NCBI GenBank assembly: GCA_964506685.1
Contig: CAZDMQ010000003.1
Span: 1 to 64,000 of the forward strand
DNA length: 64,000 nucleotides
From: UBA5336 sp964506685
GTDB lineage: Bacteria > Pseudomonadota > Alphaproteobacteria > Caulobacterales > Hyphomonadaceae
Direction: 5' to 3'
Shown here: piece after piece, positions 18,744 through 27,318 of the stretch
Numbering within the stretch: position 1 is the stretch's first letter
How the letters are laid out: every line of letters starts with the position of its first letter
The notes under the pieces: model-generated
Seen by the model: the letters and a program-made list of their open reading frames with translations, nothing else
The model's database searches: none
What the model was told of the DNA's origin: nothing
Translations under genes and position numbers: made by a program

Positions 18744-19685
18744 ATGCCGGAACTGTTCACACCCATTTCGTATCATGGCCATCGCGACCACCCGGAAGGG
18801 TTCGCCGATCTGGTCGGCCGCTCGTTCCGTGAGACGGGGTTTGCCGTGATCACAGACCACCCCGTCCCGCAATCGGTGATCGATCGCGCGCTGGCGGCGG
18901 CAAAGGCCTTCTTCGCCCTGCCCGACGAGGTGAAGCTGAAGTATGACGACAGTGCCCAGGGCGGCCAGCGCGGCTACACTGCCTTCGGCACCGAAAGCGC
19001 CAAGGGCCGGACAGAGGCCGATCTCAAGGAATTCTGGCATCGCGGGCGGGCCGCGCCGGTCGGCTATGAACTCGAGGCGCTGATGCGGCCCACCCCATCG
19101 GTTGCCGAGGTCGCTGATTTCGACACCGCCACGGCCGAGCTGTTCTACGCCCTGGACGAACTTGGCCTGGACATCCTTATGGCGGTTGCGCGTCATCTCG
19201 ATCTCAAGCCGGACTGGTTCACCCCGCGTGTGGTCGATGGCAATTCCATTCTCAGGCTCCTGCACTACCCGCCGCAATCGGCCGGACAGCCCGAAGGCGC
19301 GGTGCGGGCCGGCGCGCATGAGGATATCAATGTCATCACCCTCCTGCTGGGAGCCGAGGAGGCCGGGCTCGAGGTGCGCCACCGGTCCGGGGACTGGCTT
19401 GCGGTCAACCCGCCGGCCGGCGCGATCGTCGTGAATGCGGGCGACATGCTGGACCGGCTGACCGGCGGGATACTGCCGTCAACCACCCACCGCGTCGTGA
19501 ACCCGCCCCCCGAGCGGGCCGCCTTTCCGCGCTATTCCATGCCGTTCTTCCAGCATTTCTCGCCGGATGTCCTGATCGACCCCCTGCCCCAGTGCCTGGC
19601 CGAAGGCGGCACCCCCTATCCGCCGATCACCGCGCACGATTACCTCACGCAGCGGCTCGGGGAGATCGGACTGCTCAGGGACTGA
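18744..19685 (+). CDS. Isopenicillin N synthase-family 2-oxoglutarate/Fe(II) oxygenase
   Basis: A 313-residue non-heme iron dioxygenase. The facial triad is His192, Asp194 (GAHEDINVITLL) and His249 (STTHRVVNP). The co-substrate motif is Arg263-Tyr-Ser265 (FPRYSMPFF). The N-terminal DIOX_N region is present (SFRETGFAVITDHPVP). Bacterial members oxidise varied small molecules, so calling it a penicillin enzyme would be wrong. It converges with a P450 gene 11 bp away, which hints at a shared oxidative pathway but may be chance. Confidence 0.85.
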   Translation: MPELFTPISYHGHRDHPEGFADLVGRSFRETGFAVITDHPVPQSVIDRALAAAKAFFALPDEVKLKYDDSAQGGQRGYTAFGTESAKGRTEADLKEFWHRGRAAPVGYELEALMRPTPSVAEVADFDTATAELFYALDELGLDILMAVARHLDLKPDWFTPRVVDGNSILRLLHYPPQSAGQPEGAVRAGAHEDINVITLLLGAEEAGLEVRHRSGDWLAVNPPAGAIVVNAGDMLDRLTGGILPSTTHRVVNPPPERAAFPRYSMPFFQHFSPDVLIDPLPQCLAEGGTPYPPITAHDYLTQRLGEIGLLRD

Positions 19686-19696
19686 CCGTCCCACTT

Positions 19697-20953
19697 TCAC
19701 CTGGCCGAGGGGGACCTGGCCAATCCACCCGCATCCACGACCAGCCGGCGGAAGCCGCGCAGGCCGAACCGTTTCATCCGCTCTTCCCCGCCGCCCGATT
19801 GCAGGACGAGACCGGGGCAGCGCGCATAAAGACGGGCAATGGCAATCCTGGCTTCGAGACGGGCAAGCTGCAGACCGAGGCAGAAATGGATGCCCGAGCC
19901 GAAGGCGATGTGCGGATTGGGAAAGCGGTCGAGCTGCAGGCTGTGCGGGTCGGCGAAGACCGCCGGGTCGCTATTGGCCGCGCCAAGGTGGGCAAGGATC
20001 AACTCGCCGCGCCGGAGCGACTGGCCCTGGAACACCGTGTCGCAGGCGACGAAACGCTGCTTCGTCGTCTGCACCGGGCTGCAATAGCGCAGCAGTTCCT
20101 CCACCGCTGGCCCAATGCGGCTGTCCGGATCGGCCAGCAGCCAGGCCTTCCGATCCGGATGGGTTTCGAGCGCATGCAGGCCGCCGGCGATGAGATGGGT
20201 GGTCGTCTCGTAGCCGGCCACCAGCAGGCTTGCGACCATGGCGATGAGCTCATCCTCGCTGAGCCGGTCGCCATCGGCTTCGGCAGCGACCAGCCCGGAG
20301 ATCAGGCCTGGCCGCGGCGCCTGTCGGCTGGCCTCGATCTCAGTACGGATGTAGCGGACGAGGCGGCCGAGACCGCCCATCATGCGCACCATGCTGGCCG
20401 GGCCCGCGATTTCGGCAATCGCCCGGGTCCATTGCGCAAAGTCGGCGCGGTGTTCTTCGGGCAGGCCGAGCAGTTCGCTGATCACGTCAAGCGGCAGGAG
20501 GCGGGCATAGTCGGCGACGAGATCGACCGGCCCGGAACCGAATGCGTCGATGCGGCGGTCGGCCAGTTCAGCAATCGCCCCGGCCATCGCCGCGATGCCG
20601 CGCCGCTCGAAGGCGGCATTCACCAGTCGCCGCAGCCGGCCATGGTCGGGCTCGTCCTTCAGCAGCATGTTGTTCATCATCAGCCGGATCGGGCCCGGCA
20701 TCCACCAGACGAAACGCTCGATACCGGGAACACCGGCATTCGTCCCCTCTGAGACAAAACCGACCTTGTCCTTCAGCATGGCTTCGGCAGCGGCATGGGT
20801 GGTCGTCAGCCAGGCCCGCCCGATGAACGGTACGCGAACCGGCACCACGGGCCCGGCCGCGCGCAACTCATCGAGCGCGGGGAACGGGTCGGCCAGCGCC
20901 GATATCGCCGCGATGTCCTGCCGGTAGGTGTGCCTGAGCGTCCGTGCCTGCAT
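19697..20953 (-). CDS. Cytochrome P450
   Basis: A 418-residue soluble bacterial P450. The I-helix AGYETTTH is at 246-253, the K-helix ExxR is Glu286-Arg289 (EELLRY), and the heme loop FGSGIHFCLG carries the axial Cys358. It needs ferredoxin and a reductase, and neither is encoded nearby. The ATG at 20953 is preferred over a GTG 15 bases upstream because TTAGGG precedes it at workable spacing. The substrate is unknown. An acyl-CoA dehydrogenase gene lies 58 bp downstream of its start codon end and is transcribed the same way, so fatty-acid or terpenoid oxidation is possible. Confidence 0.92.
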   Translation of the reverse strand: MQARTLRHTYRQDIAAISALADPFPALDELRAAGPVVPVRVPFIGRAWLTTTHAAAEAMLKDKVGFVSEGTNAGVPGIERFVWWMPGPIRLMMNNMLLKDEPDHGRLRRLVNAAFERRGIAAMAGAIAELADRRIDAFGSGPVDLVADYARLLPLDVISELLGLPEEHRADFAQWTRAIAEIAGPASMVRMMGGLGRLVRYIRTEIEASRQAPRPGLISGLVAAEADGDRLSEDELIAMVASLLVAGYETTTHLIAGGLHALETHPDRKAWLLADPDSRIGPAVEELLRYCSPVQTTKQRFVACDTVFQGQSLRRGELILAHLGAANSDPAVFADPHSLQLDRFPNPHIAFGSGIHFCLGLQLARLEARIAIARLYARCPGLVLQSGGGEERMKRFGLRGFRRLVVDAGGLARSPSAR

Positions 20954-21011
20954 GGTACACCCTAACACTTCCCTGGCGCCGGTGCGAGAACCACAGCCCG
21001 CGCCGGGCAGC

Positions 21012-22184
21012 TCAATAGCTCTTGGGCAGGCCGAGGACGCGTTCGGAAATATAGTTGAGGATCATCTCGCGGCTGACCGGAGCGATGCGGGCGAGCATGG
21101 CCTCGCGCATGTAGCGCTCGACATGGTACTCCTTCGCATAGCCCATGCCGCCATGGGCCAGCACCGCCGACTCGCAGGCATTGAAACCGGCCTCGGCACC
21201 GAGATACTTCGCGGCATTGGCCTCTGCGCCACACTCCTCGCCGGCATCGAACAGGGCCGCAGCCTTGTAGGCGAGCAGCTCGGCGGCCTGCAGTTCCGCC
21301 CAGGCCTTCGCCAGCGGATGGGCAACGCCCTGATTCTGCCCGATCGGCCGGCCGAACACGATGCGCTCCTTGGCGTAGGTCGCCGCCCGCTCCAGCGCGG
21401 CATGGCCAAGCCCGACCGCCTCGACCGCGAACAGCACGCGTTCGGGATTGAGCCCCTCGATGAGGTATTTGAACCCCGCCCCCTCCTCGCCGATCAGATG
21501 CTCTTTCGGCACCTCGAGCCCGTCGATGAAGAGCGTGTTGCACTCGACCGCCTTGCGGCCCATTTTCGGGATCGGATTGGCCTCGATCTTCCCCCTGTCG
21601 AGATCGGTATAGAACAGCGACAGGCCGAGATAGGGCTTGGCGCACTGGTCCTTCGGCGTGGTGCGGGCGATGATCAGGATCTTGTCGGCCCGCTGAGCGC
21701 CGGTCGTCCAGATCTTCCGACCGTTGATGACGTAGCCGGTATTGGTCCGCTCGGCCCGGGTTTCCAGGCTGGACGTGTCGAGCCCCGAATTCGGTTCGGT
21801 GACCGCAAAGCACATCTTCTCCTCGCCGGAGATGATCTTCGGCAGGTTCTCGCGCTTCTGTTCGTCATTGCCGAACTTCTCGAGCGGTTTCGGCCCGAAA
21901 ATGTTGAGATGGATGGCCGAGGCGCCAGAAAAGCCGGCGCCCGACCGGGTGACGGCCTGCATCACGATCGCCGCCTCGGTGAGCCCCAGCCCAGCCCCGC
22001 CATACGCCTCGGGAAAGGCGACACCGAGCCAGCCGCCTTCGGCCATGGCATCGCAGAAGGCTTCGGGCCATTTACCGGTCTCGTCGGTCTCGGCCCAGTA
22101 TTCCTCGCCAAACTGGCTACAGGTCCGGGTCACGGCCTCATGGATGGCGCGCTGGTCTTCCGAGAGTGGGCTGATCTGGTGCAT
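21012..22184 (-). CDS. Acyl-CoA dehydrogenase
   Basis: A 390-residue flavoenzyme with the standard N-terminal helical, middle beta and C-terminal helical domains. FAD and substrate motifs include CFAVTEPNSGLDTSS, INGRKIWTTGAQ and VFGRPIGQNQGV. The C-terminal AVLAHGGMGYAKEYHVERYMRE segment is typical of the family. It introduces an alpha-beta double bond into an acyl-CoA, passing electrons to ETF. A GAGGAGA site precedes the start. It is upstream of, and codirectional with, the P450 gene (58-bp gap). The chain type cannot be decided. Confidence 0.92.
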   Translation of the reverse strand: MHQISPLSEDQRAIHEAVTRTCSQFGEEYWAETDETGKWPEAFCDAMAEGGWLGVAFPEAYGGAGLGLTEAAIVMQAVTRSGAGFSGASAIHLNIFGPKPLEKFGNDEQKRENLPKIISGEEKMCFAVTEPNSGLDTSSLETRAERTNTGYVINGRKIWTTGAQRADKILIIARTTPKDQCAKPYLGLSLFYTDLDRGKIEANPIPKMGRKAVECNTLFIDGLEVPKEHLIGEEGAGFKYLIEGLNPERVLFAVEAVGLGHAALERAATYAKERIVFGRPIGQNQGVAHPLAKAWAELQAAELLAYKAAALFDAGEECGAEANAAKYLGAEAGFNACESAVLAHGGMGYAKEYHVERYMREAMLARIAPVSREMILNYISERVLGLPKSY

Positions 22185-22238
22185 GGTTAGTGTCTCCTCG
22201 CCGGCGATTTAGGGCGAGGTATGGGCCGGCGTCCAGCG

Positions 22239-23396
22239 TCAGACCGGCGCAGGGGCGAAACGTGCCGGCGAAAAGACCGTGGCAAGGGCCGGCAGCGGGC
22301 CGGGCTTGAGGCACGCCGCGATGAGCCGTGCGGTGAGCGGCGACAAGAGAATTCCGTTCCGGTGATGTCCGCAGGCGAGCAGCACACCGGGCAGGCTGGC
22401 CGGCCCGATCAGGGGCGCATGGTCCGGCGTGCCGGGGCGGATGCCCGACCAGCTTTCCAGTGTCTCCCGCGCCGCGAGTGACGGCAGGAGCCGGCTGGCA
22501 GCCGCCTTGAGACCGGAAAGCGCATCGGCCTCGACGCGCCGGTCGGTGACCCCGCGCTCCGACGTGGCGCCGATTATCACCCGGTCATGGCGCGGGACGA
22601 TATAGACACCGCGATGGCGAAGCGTATGGCGCGGTTCGAGATCGACATGGCCGGCGACCGACAGCATCTGCCCTTTCACCGGGCTGATCGCGGCAAGCTC
22701 GGGCAGCAGGTCGCCGAGCCGGATATCCCGGCCATCGCCCCGGACGCGCAGACCCGGCGATTGCCAGCCGGCGGCGATCACCACGCAATCATGGCCCGCC
22801 GCCTCGATCCGGCCATCGGCGAGGGTCAGCGGCGCCGGTTCCGCGACGCGCCGGACCGACGGATTTCTCTCGAGACGGTCAACCAGCGCGGTGACGACGG
22901 CGCGATTGTCCACCCGGCCGTCACTGGTGAGGGCAAGCCCCTCGCGCACCGGCTCGCCAAGGCCGGGCTCCCAGCGCAGGAGATCGGCCCGGCTGAGGCG
23001 GTCGACGGTCGCGCCACTGGCCGCGAGCGCGGCTGCCATGCGGTCAAGCTCGGCGGCGTCGCCATCCCCGGCGGCAAGGGCAATGCTACCCGTGCCGACG
23101 AAACGCAGCCCGCCCGGTGTGTCCGCCGCCAGCCATCGGCCCCATTCCGGCCAAAGGCGTTTCGATTCGAAACAGGCCGCCAGCAGGTCCGGATGGTGCC
23201 CGTCCCGACCTGCCGCCTCGAACGCCGGCGCCAGCATGCCGGCCGCCGCCCAGCTCGCCCCGCGGCCGGGTGTGCCCGGATCGAAGAGCGTGACCGAATG
23301 GCCCCATCCGGCCAGCTCGGCGGCAACGGACAGGCCGATGATCCCGGCGCCGGCAATGGCGATCCGGGCACCGGAGGAAGACAAGGGCGAAGCCAT
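22239..23396 (-). CDS. thiO: FAD-dependent amino-acid oxidase, glycine oxidase ThiO-like
   Basis: A 385-residue DAO-family flavoprotein. The N-terminal Rossmann motif is GAGIIGLSVAAELA (about 16-29). Substrate-side motifs include GRVDNRAVVTALV, SPVKGQMLSV and the C-terminal SWSGIRPGTPDHAPLIG with CGHHRNGILLSP. Glycine oxidase makes dehydroglycine for thiazole synthesis in aerobes; thiG and thiS occur 8 kb away in this window, which supports but does not prove the name. The ATG at 23396 begins just before the FAD fold. Longer in-frame starts add non-homologous sequence. No clear ribosome site was seen. Confidence 0.7.
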   Translation of the reverse strand: MASPLSSSGARIAIAGAGIIGLSVAAELAGWGHSVTLFDPGTPGRGASWAAAGMLAPAFEAAGRDGHHPDLLAACFESKRLWPEWGRWLAADTPGGLRFVGTGSIALAAGDGDAAELDRMAAALAASGATVDRLSRADLLRWEPGLGEPVREGLALTSDGRVDNRAVVTALVDRLERNPSVRRVAEPAPLTLADGRIEAAGHDCVVIAAGWQSPGLRVRGDGRDIRLGDLLPELAAISPVKGQMLSVAGHVDLEPRHTLRHRGVYIVPRHDRVIIGATSERGVTDRRVEADALSGLKAAASRLLPSLAARETLESWSGIRPGTPDHAPLIGPASLPGVLLACGHHRNGILLSPLTARLIAACLKPGPLPALATVFSPARFAPAPV

Positions 23397-23499
23397 GGCG
23401 CCGACAATAGGAGCGAATTCCACCGCTGCAATCCGGAAACATGCGGAGGGCCTTGCCGGCCGGGCGCGCGCACGCAGCGGCAGCCAGAGCATTCGTGCC

Positions 23500-24048
23500 A
23501 TGCTCAACCCGCATTCGGACATTCTGAGTACGCTTGAAAAGCCGTTCCACCATCATGCCAATGCCCGCACCATCCGGCGTTCGCTGCGGCGGCTGGATTT
23601 CGACTGGAACGAGATCTTCTCCTTCACCACCATCCGCAATCCATGGAAGCGGGCGGTCTCTTTCTGGCGGTATGGCGAAAGGAACCCGGCCTCGGTCTGG
23701 CATAAGCGGCGGAACGAGGCGGAGGGGTTCGACGCGTTTTGCGAGCTGATCCCGGCCGGGACCGCGGCGATCCGGTTCGCCGGCGATGGCGAACGCCTGC
23801 TGGTCAGCAGGATCATCCGGCTCGAAGATCTGGGTCGGGAGTATCCGAAGATTGCAAAGCAACTCGGCATCACGATCCCGGCGGGCAAGGCCAGCAAGGA
23901 AAGGGGAGAGAAAAACGAGGCCCTGCACACCAACAGCACCGAACCGGTTGACCATCGGCAATTCTTCTCGCCGCGCAGCCGGGCCCGTGTCGCCGCCCTG
24001 TTCGCTTCGGACATCGAACTTGGCGGCTACCGGTTTGATGACCGGTAA
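23500..24048 (+). pseudogene. 5'-truncated sulfotransferase remnant
   Basis: The 182-residue frame matches the middle and end of Sulfotransfer_2-type proteins (HANARTIRRSL, FSFTTIRNPWKRAVSFWRYG, a late IRLEDLGREYPKIAKQLG). It lacks the N-terminal HIPKTGGTS-like PAPS-binding loop that such enzymes need. The frame continues upstream but only as sequence antisense to the ThiO-like gene, with no sulfotransferase character, and no ribosome site precedes the ATG. It was probably broken by deletion at about 23400-23500. A functional short variant is possible but unlikely. Confidence 0.6.
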
Positions 24049-24078
24049 ACCTCTTGCGGGGTCAGCCCGGATTTGGTC

Positions 24079-24348
24079 CTACCCGGTCAGATGCGCACGT
24101 TTGTGGCTGCGCCAGATGTAGAGGAAGGTCGCGGCGCAGCGGCGGTTGGGGAACACCATGCGCTTCTCGATAGCACCGCCTGGCCCGTACTGTGTGCGGA
24201 CCATGATATCGGGCACGTCAAGCTCCGGCTCGACGGCATCCATGCCGCAAACAGCCTCGCGCCAGCGGGCGAAGGTGTCGATGGCCGAGTGCAGAAGCTT
24301 CTCTTCTGCTGGCTGGCCGAGGCCAACCGTGACAATTGTTTCTGTCAT
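24079..24348 (-). CDS. Conserved-looking hypothetical protein, 89 aa
   Basis: A small soluble protein (MTETIVTVGLGQPAEEKLLH start) with no signal peptide or membrane segment. It has a mixed alpha/beta look and two cysteines. AAGGTGG precedes the start. It ends 30 bp past the sulfotransferase remnant on the opposite strand. I do not recognise its family. Confidence 0.5.
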   Translation of the reverse strand: MTETIVTVGLGQPAEEKLLHSAIDTFARWREAVCGMDAVEPELDVPDIMVRTQYGPGGAIEKRMVFPNRRCAATFLYIWRSHKRAHLTG

Positions 24349-24474
24349 GCCCCACCTTGTTAATCTATTATCGTAACGTTAAGCGCGCCCCGACCTGCGG
24401 ATCAAGACAGGACATGCCGATTCCTTGTCGCAGTGCAATAAACGTGCAGATCGCGGACTGCGACAGGACATCCC

Positions 24475-24491
24475 TTGCGAATTATTCTCAA
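24475..24491. promoter_or_regulatory. Fur-box-like palindrome upstream of iron ABC operon
   Basis: TTGCGAAT-T-ATTCTCAA is a 17-bp dyad with one mismatch. Read as the 7-1-7 form it matches TGATAATNATTATCA at most positions. It ends 34 bp before the start of the ferric-iron binding protein gene, as expected for an operator of a Fur-family repressor. A Fur, Mur or Irr regulator cannot be told apart here. Confidence 0.6.
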
Positions 24492-24525
24492 AGGATTAAA
24501 GACAAAGGTCACAGGAGATATCCAC

Positions 24526-25635
24526 ATGATCGGTCAATTGTCCCTCACAGCGCGTATCCCGGGAGCGACCGCTGCCCTCCTTCTGGTCCTGGCCGGCTGT
24601 TCACCAGCGGGGCAGCCCCAGGGCAGCGATACGGTTCAGGAAAGCGGTGAGGCCCGGGAGAGTGCGGACACTGCGGCCACAGCGCAAGCGGTCGTGAATG
24701 TCTACAGCACCCGGCACTATGACAGCGACAAGCGGCTCTATGCCGCATTCGAAGCCGAGACCGGGATCGAGGTGCGGGTCCGGGAGGCCGGCGCAGCGCA
24801 ATTGCTCGAGACAATGACGGCAGAGGGCGAGCAGAGCCCGGCCGATGTCATCCTCGCCGCCGATGCCGGCACGCTGTGGCGGTTCCGGGACCGGGGACTT
24901 ACACAGCCGATCGGCTCGACCGCCGCCGAGGCAGCCGTTCCCGAAACGCTGCGCGATCCCGAAGGTCACTGGATCGGCCTCGCAATGCGCTACCGGGTGA
25001 TCGCCTATGACCCGGAACGCCACAGCGCGGAAGATGTCGACGAGATGTCCGATCTTGCCGGCGACCGGTTTGATGGCGAGCTCTGCGTGCGGTCCAGCTC
25101 GAACATCTACAATCTCTCGCTCATGGCCGAACTGATCGCCCGCTCGGACGCCGAAACGGCCGGTGCCTGGGCCCGGGAAGTCGCCGGAAATTTCGCCCGC
25201 GATCCGCAGGGGGGCGATACCGCACAGATCGAGGCGATTGCGGCGGGCGCCTGCTCGGCAGCGATCGTGAACCATTATTACTGGGTGCGCCTTGCCGAAA
25301 GCGGCAGCGAGGCCGACCGTGCAGCGGCAGCAGCGACGAAACTGTCCTTTGCCGATGCCGGCGCTGGCGTCCACCGCAACGTCACCGGGATCGCCATGGC
25401 CGCCAATGCGCCCCACCCGGCCAATGCCCGTGCGCTTGTCGATTACCTCCTCACCCCGGATGGCCAGGCCATGCTGGTGATGGAGACGAAGGAATTCCCG
25501 GTGGTCGCGAACGCCGCGCTGCCCGAGGGGCTCAACGGTCTCGCACCGGGCGCCGAGAGCGACCTGCCACTGGACCGCCTTGGCGAGCACCAGGCCGAGG
25601 CCCAGCGCCTCTACGACCTCGCCGGCTGGAACTAG
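24526..25635 (+). CDS. Ferric-iron ABC transporter substrate-binding lipoprotein (FutA/FbpA-like)
   Basis: A 369-residue extracellular binding protein with a lipobox (LLVLAGC, Cys at about 25). The mature domain begins with the family opening VVNVYSTRHYDSDKRLYAAF. A paired-Tyr segment, NHYYWVRL at about 248-255, is a likely Fe(III) ligand site in this family. An acidic, Ala/Ser-rich linker follows the lipid anchor. The start is fixed by CAGGAG eight bases upstream. It is the first gene of a three-gene importer and has a Fur-like box just upstream. Specificity for Fe(III) rather than another metal or anion is inferred from family resemblance. Confidence 0.85.
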   Translation: MIGQLSLTARIPGATAALLLVLAGCSPAGQPQGSDTVQESGEARESADTAATAQAVVNVYSTRHYDSDKRLYAAFEAETGIEVRVREAGAAQLLETMTAEGEQSPADVILAADAGTLWRFRDRGLTQPIGSTAAEAAVPETLRDPEGHWIGLAMRYRVIAYDPERHSAEDVDEMSDLAGDRFDGELCVRSSSNIYNLSLMAELIARSDAETAGAWAREVAGNFARDPQGGDTAQIEAIAAGACSAAIVNHYYWVRLAESGSEADRAAAAATKLSFADAGAGVHRNVTGIAMAANAPHPANARALVDYLLTPDGQAMLVMETKEFPVVANAALPEGLNGLAPGAESDLPLDRLGEHQAEAQRLYDLAGWN

Positions 25636-25659
25636 TTGGGCCCGTCCGGCACTCCGGAC

Positions 25660-27318
25660 ATGAGGGGCGGGCCGGCCGGCGCGCGCCTCGTGGTCGTGCC
25701 CGGGGTCGGCCCGGTGTCGCTGGCCGACGGGCCGCCGATGGTCGTGGCCATCCTCGTCGGCGCGCCGCTTGTCGCCGCGCTCTCCATGGGCCTGTTTGCC
25801 GGCGCCGGCGAAACCTGGACGCACGTGCTGAACACCCGGCTCGGCACCTATACACTGACGACCGTATTCGTCCTTGCGCTGACCGGTGGCCTGATCCTCG
25901 CCCTGGCGGTGCCGCTGGCCTGGCTGGTCACCATGCACCAGTTTCCCGGACGCGGCCTGTTCGAGTGGCTGCTGATCCTGCCGCTGGCCGCGCCCGGCTA
26001 CGTGCTCGCCTTCGCCTATGCCGATGTCCTCGGCGTGGCGGGGCCGGTGCAGGCAAGCCTCAGGCAGGCCACCGGCTGGGGTGCACGCGACTACTGGTTC
26101 CCCGACATCTATTCCGCGCCCGGTCTCGCCTTCGTGCTCGCCCTGTCGCTCTATCCCTATGTCTACCTCACGGCGCGGCAGGCCTTCGTCACCACCTCGA
26201 TCTGCACCCTCGACGCCGCCCGCACGCTCGGCGCGGGCCCCGTTGCCGCCTTCCGTTCGGTCGCGCTGCCGGCAGCCCGGCCGGCGATCGTGGCGGGACT
26301 GGCGCTCGCTCTGATGGAAGCGGCAGCTGATTATGGCGCGGCAGACTTTCTCGGCGTGCAGACGCTCACCGTCGGGGTCTTCCGCGCCTGGGCCAGCCAT
26401 GGCGAGGCCGGCGTCGCCGCCCGGCTATCGCTGATCCTGTTCACCCTTGCCCTCACCCTGCGCTGGCTGGAACGCCAGCAGAGAGGCGCCGCCGGAAGCG
26501 AGGCGACCTCGAAGCGCTGGCAGGTCCTCACCCGCACCCCGCTGACCGGACTGGCCGGTTGGGGCGCAGCGGCTGCCTGTGCATCGGTTTTCGCCCTCGG
26601 CTTTCTCGTTCCGGTGATCCGGCTGGTCTGGCTGGCCCTGCAAACCGGTGAGGCAACCGCCAGCCTTGGCGAAGCCCTGCGCAACTCCCTCCTGCTCGCC
26701 GCGCTCGGGGCCGCGCTCGCCTTCCTGGCCGCCCTGGCCATTGCCCTCAGCAGCCGGCGGGGACAACTCGGCGCGAGACTCGCCCAGGCCGCAGCCAGCG
26801 GCGGTTACACCGTTCCCGGCGCCGTTCTCGCCCTTGGCGGAATCCTGGTTCTGAGCCAGCTGTCGATCGCCGTCAGCGGGGTTGCCGCGACCCTCGTCCT
26901 GCTCTGGGTCTATGTCGCGCGGTTCACCGCCGCCGGCGCCCAGCCCATGGCCGCCGCCCTGGCCCGGGCACCGGCATCCATGGACCAGGCCGCGCGGGCG
27001 CTCGGGGCCGGCCCACTGCGCCGGCTCCTCCGGGTCGACCTGCCGGTGGCGCTGTCGGGAGCGCTGGTCGGGGCCCTGTTCCTGTTCGTCGAGATCCTGA
27101 AGGAACTCCCCGCCACCCTGATGCTGCGACCGTTCAACTGGGACACACTGGCGGTGCGGGCCTATGCCTATGCCTCCGACGAGCGGCTGGCTGCCGCCGC
27201 CCTGCCCTGTCTGCTGATCACCGCGGCCGGGCTCGGACCGGTCATCTACCTGTCCCACCGGCTTGCCCGTGCCCGCCCCGGTATGGCGCCAGCCCCCGGG
27301 CAGGGGCCGCCGGCGTGA
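25660..27318 (+). CDS. Ferric-iron ABC transporter permease (FbpB-like, fused)
   Basis: A permease of about 552 residues with two tandem BPD_transp_1 units, roughly twelve membrane helices. Each half has an EAA loop that docks the ATPase: AARTLGAGPVAAFRSVALPA and AARALGAGPLRRLLRVDLPV. Both are the FbpB/SfuB type. The ATG at 25660 is used. A TTG at 25636, right after the previous stop, is possible. The stop overlaps the next gene's GTG by four bases, so permease and ATPase are translationally coupled. Confidence 0.88.
   Translation: MRGGPAGARLVVVPGVGPVSLADGPPMVVAILVGAPLVAALSMGLFAGAGETWTHVLNTRLGTYTLTTVFVLALTGGLILALAVPLAWLVTMHQFPGRGLFEWLLILPLAAPGYVLAFAYADVLGVAGPVQASLRQATGWGARDYWFPDIYSAPGLAFVLALSLYPYVYLTARQAFVTTSICTLDAARTLGAGPVAAFRSVALPAARPAIVAGLALALMEAAADYGAADFLGVQTLTVGVFRAWASHGEAGVAARLSLILFTLALTLRWLERQQRGAAGSEATSKRWQVLTRTPLTGLAGWGAAAACASVFALGFLVPVIRLVWLALQTGEATASLGEALRNSLLLAALGAALAFLAALAIALSSRRGQLGARLAQAAASGGYTVPGAVLALGGILVLSQLSIAVSGVAATLVLLWVYVARFTAAGAQPMAAALARAPASMDQAARALGAGPLRRLLRVDLPVALSGALVGALFLFVEILKELPATLMLRPFNWDTLAVRAYAYASDERLAAAALPCLLITAAGLGPVIYLSHRLARARPGMAPAPGQGPPA

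Noticed and set aside
18744..19685. Beta-lactam biosynthesis by the isopenicillin N synthase-like gene
   Set aside because: Family name only; no ACV synthetase or other pathway gene is present.
24601..26400. Minus-strand open frame of 599 codons across the iron ABC genes
   Set aside because: Spans two recognised genes antisense and has no domain.
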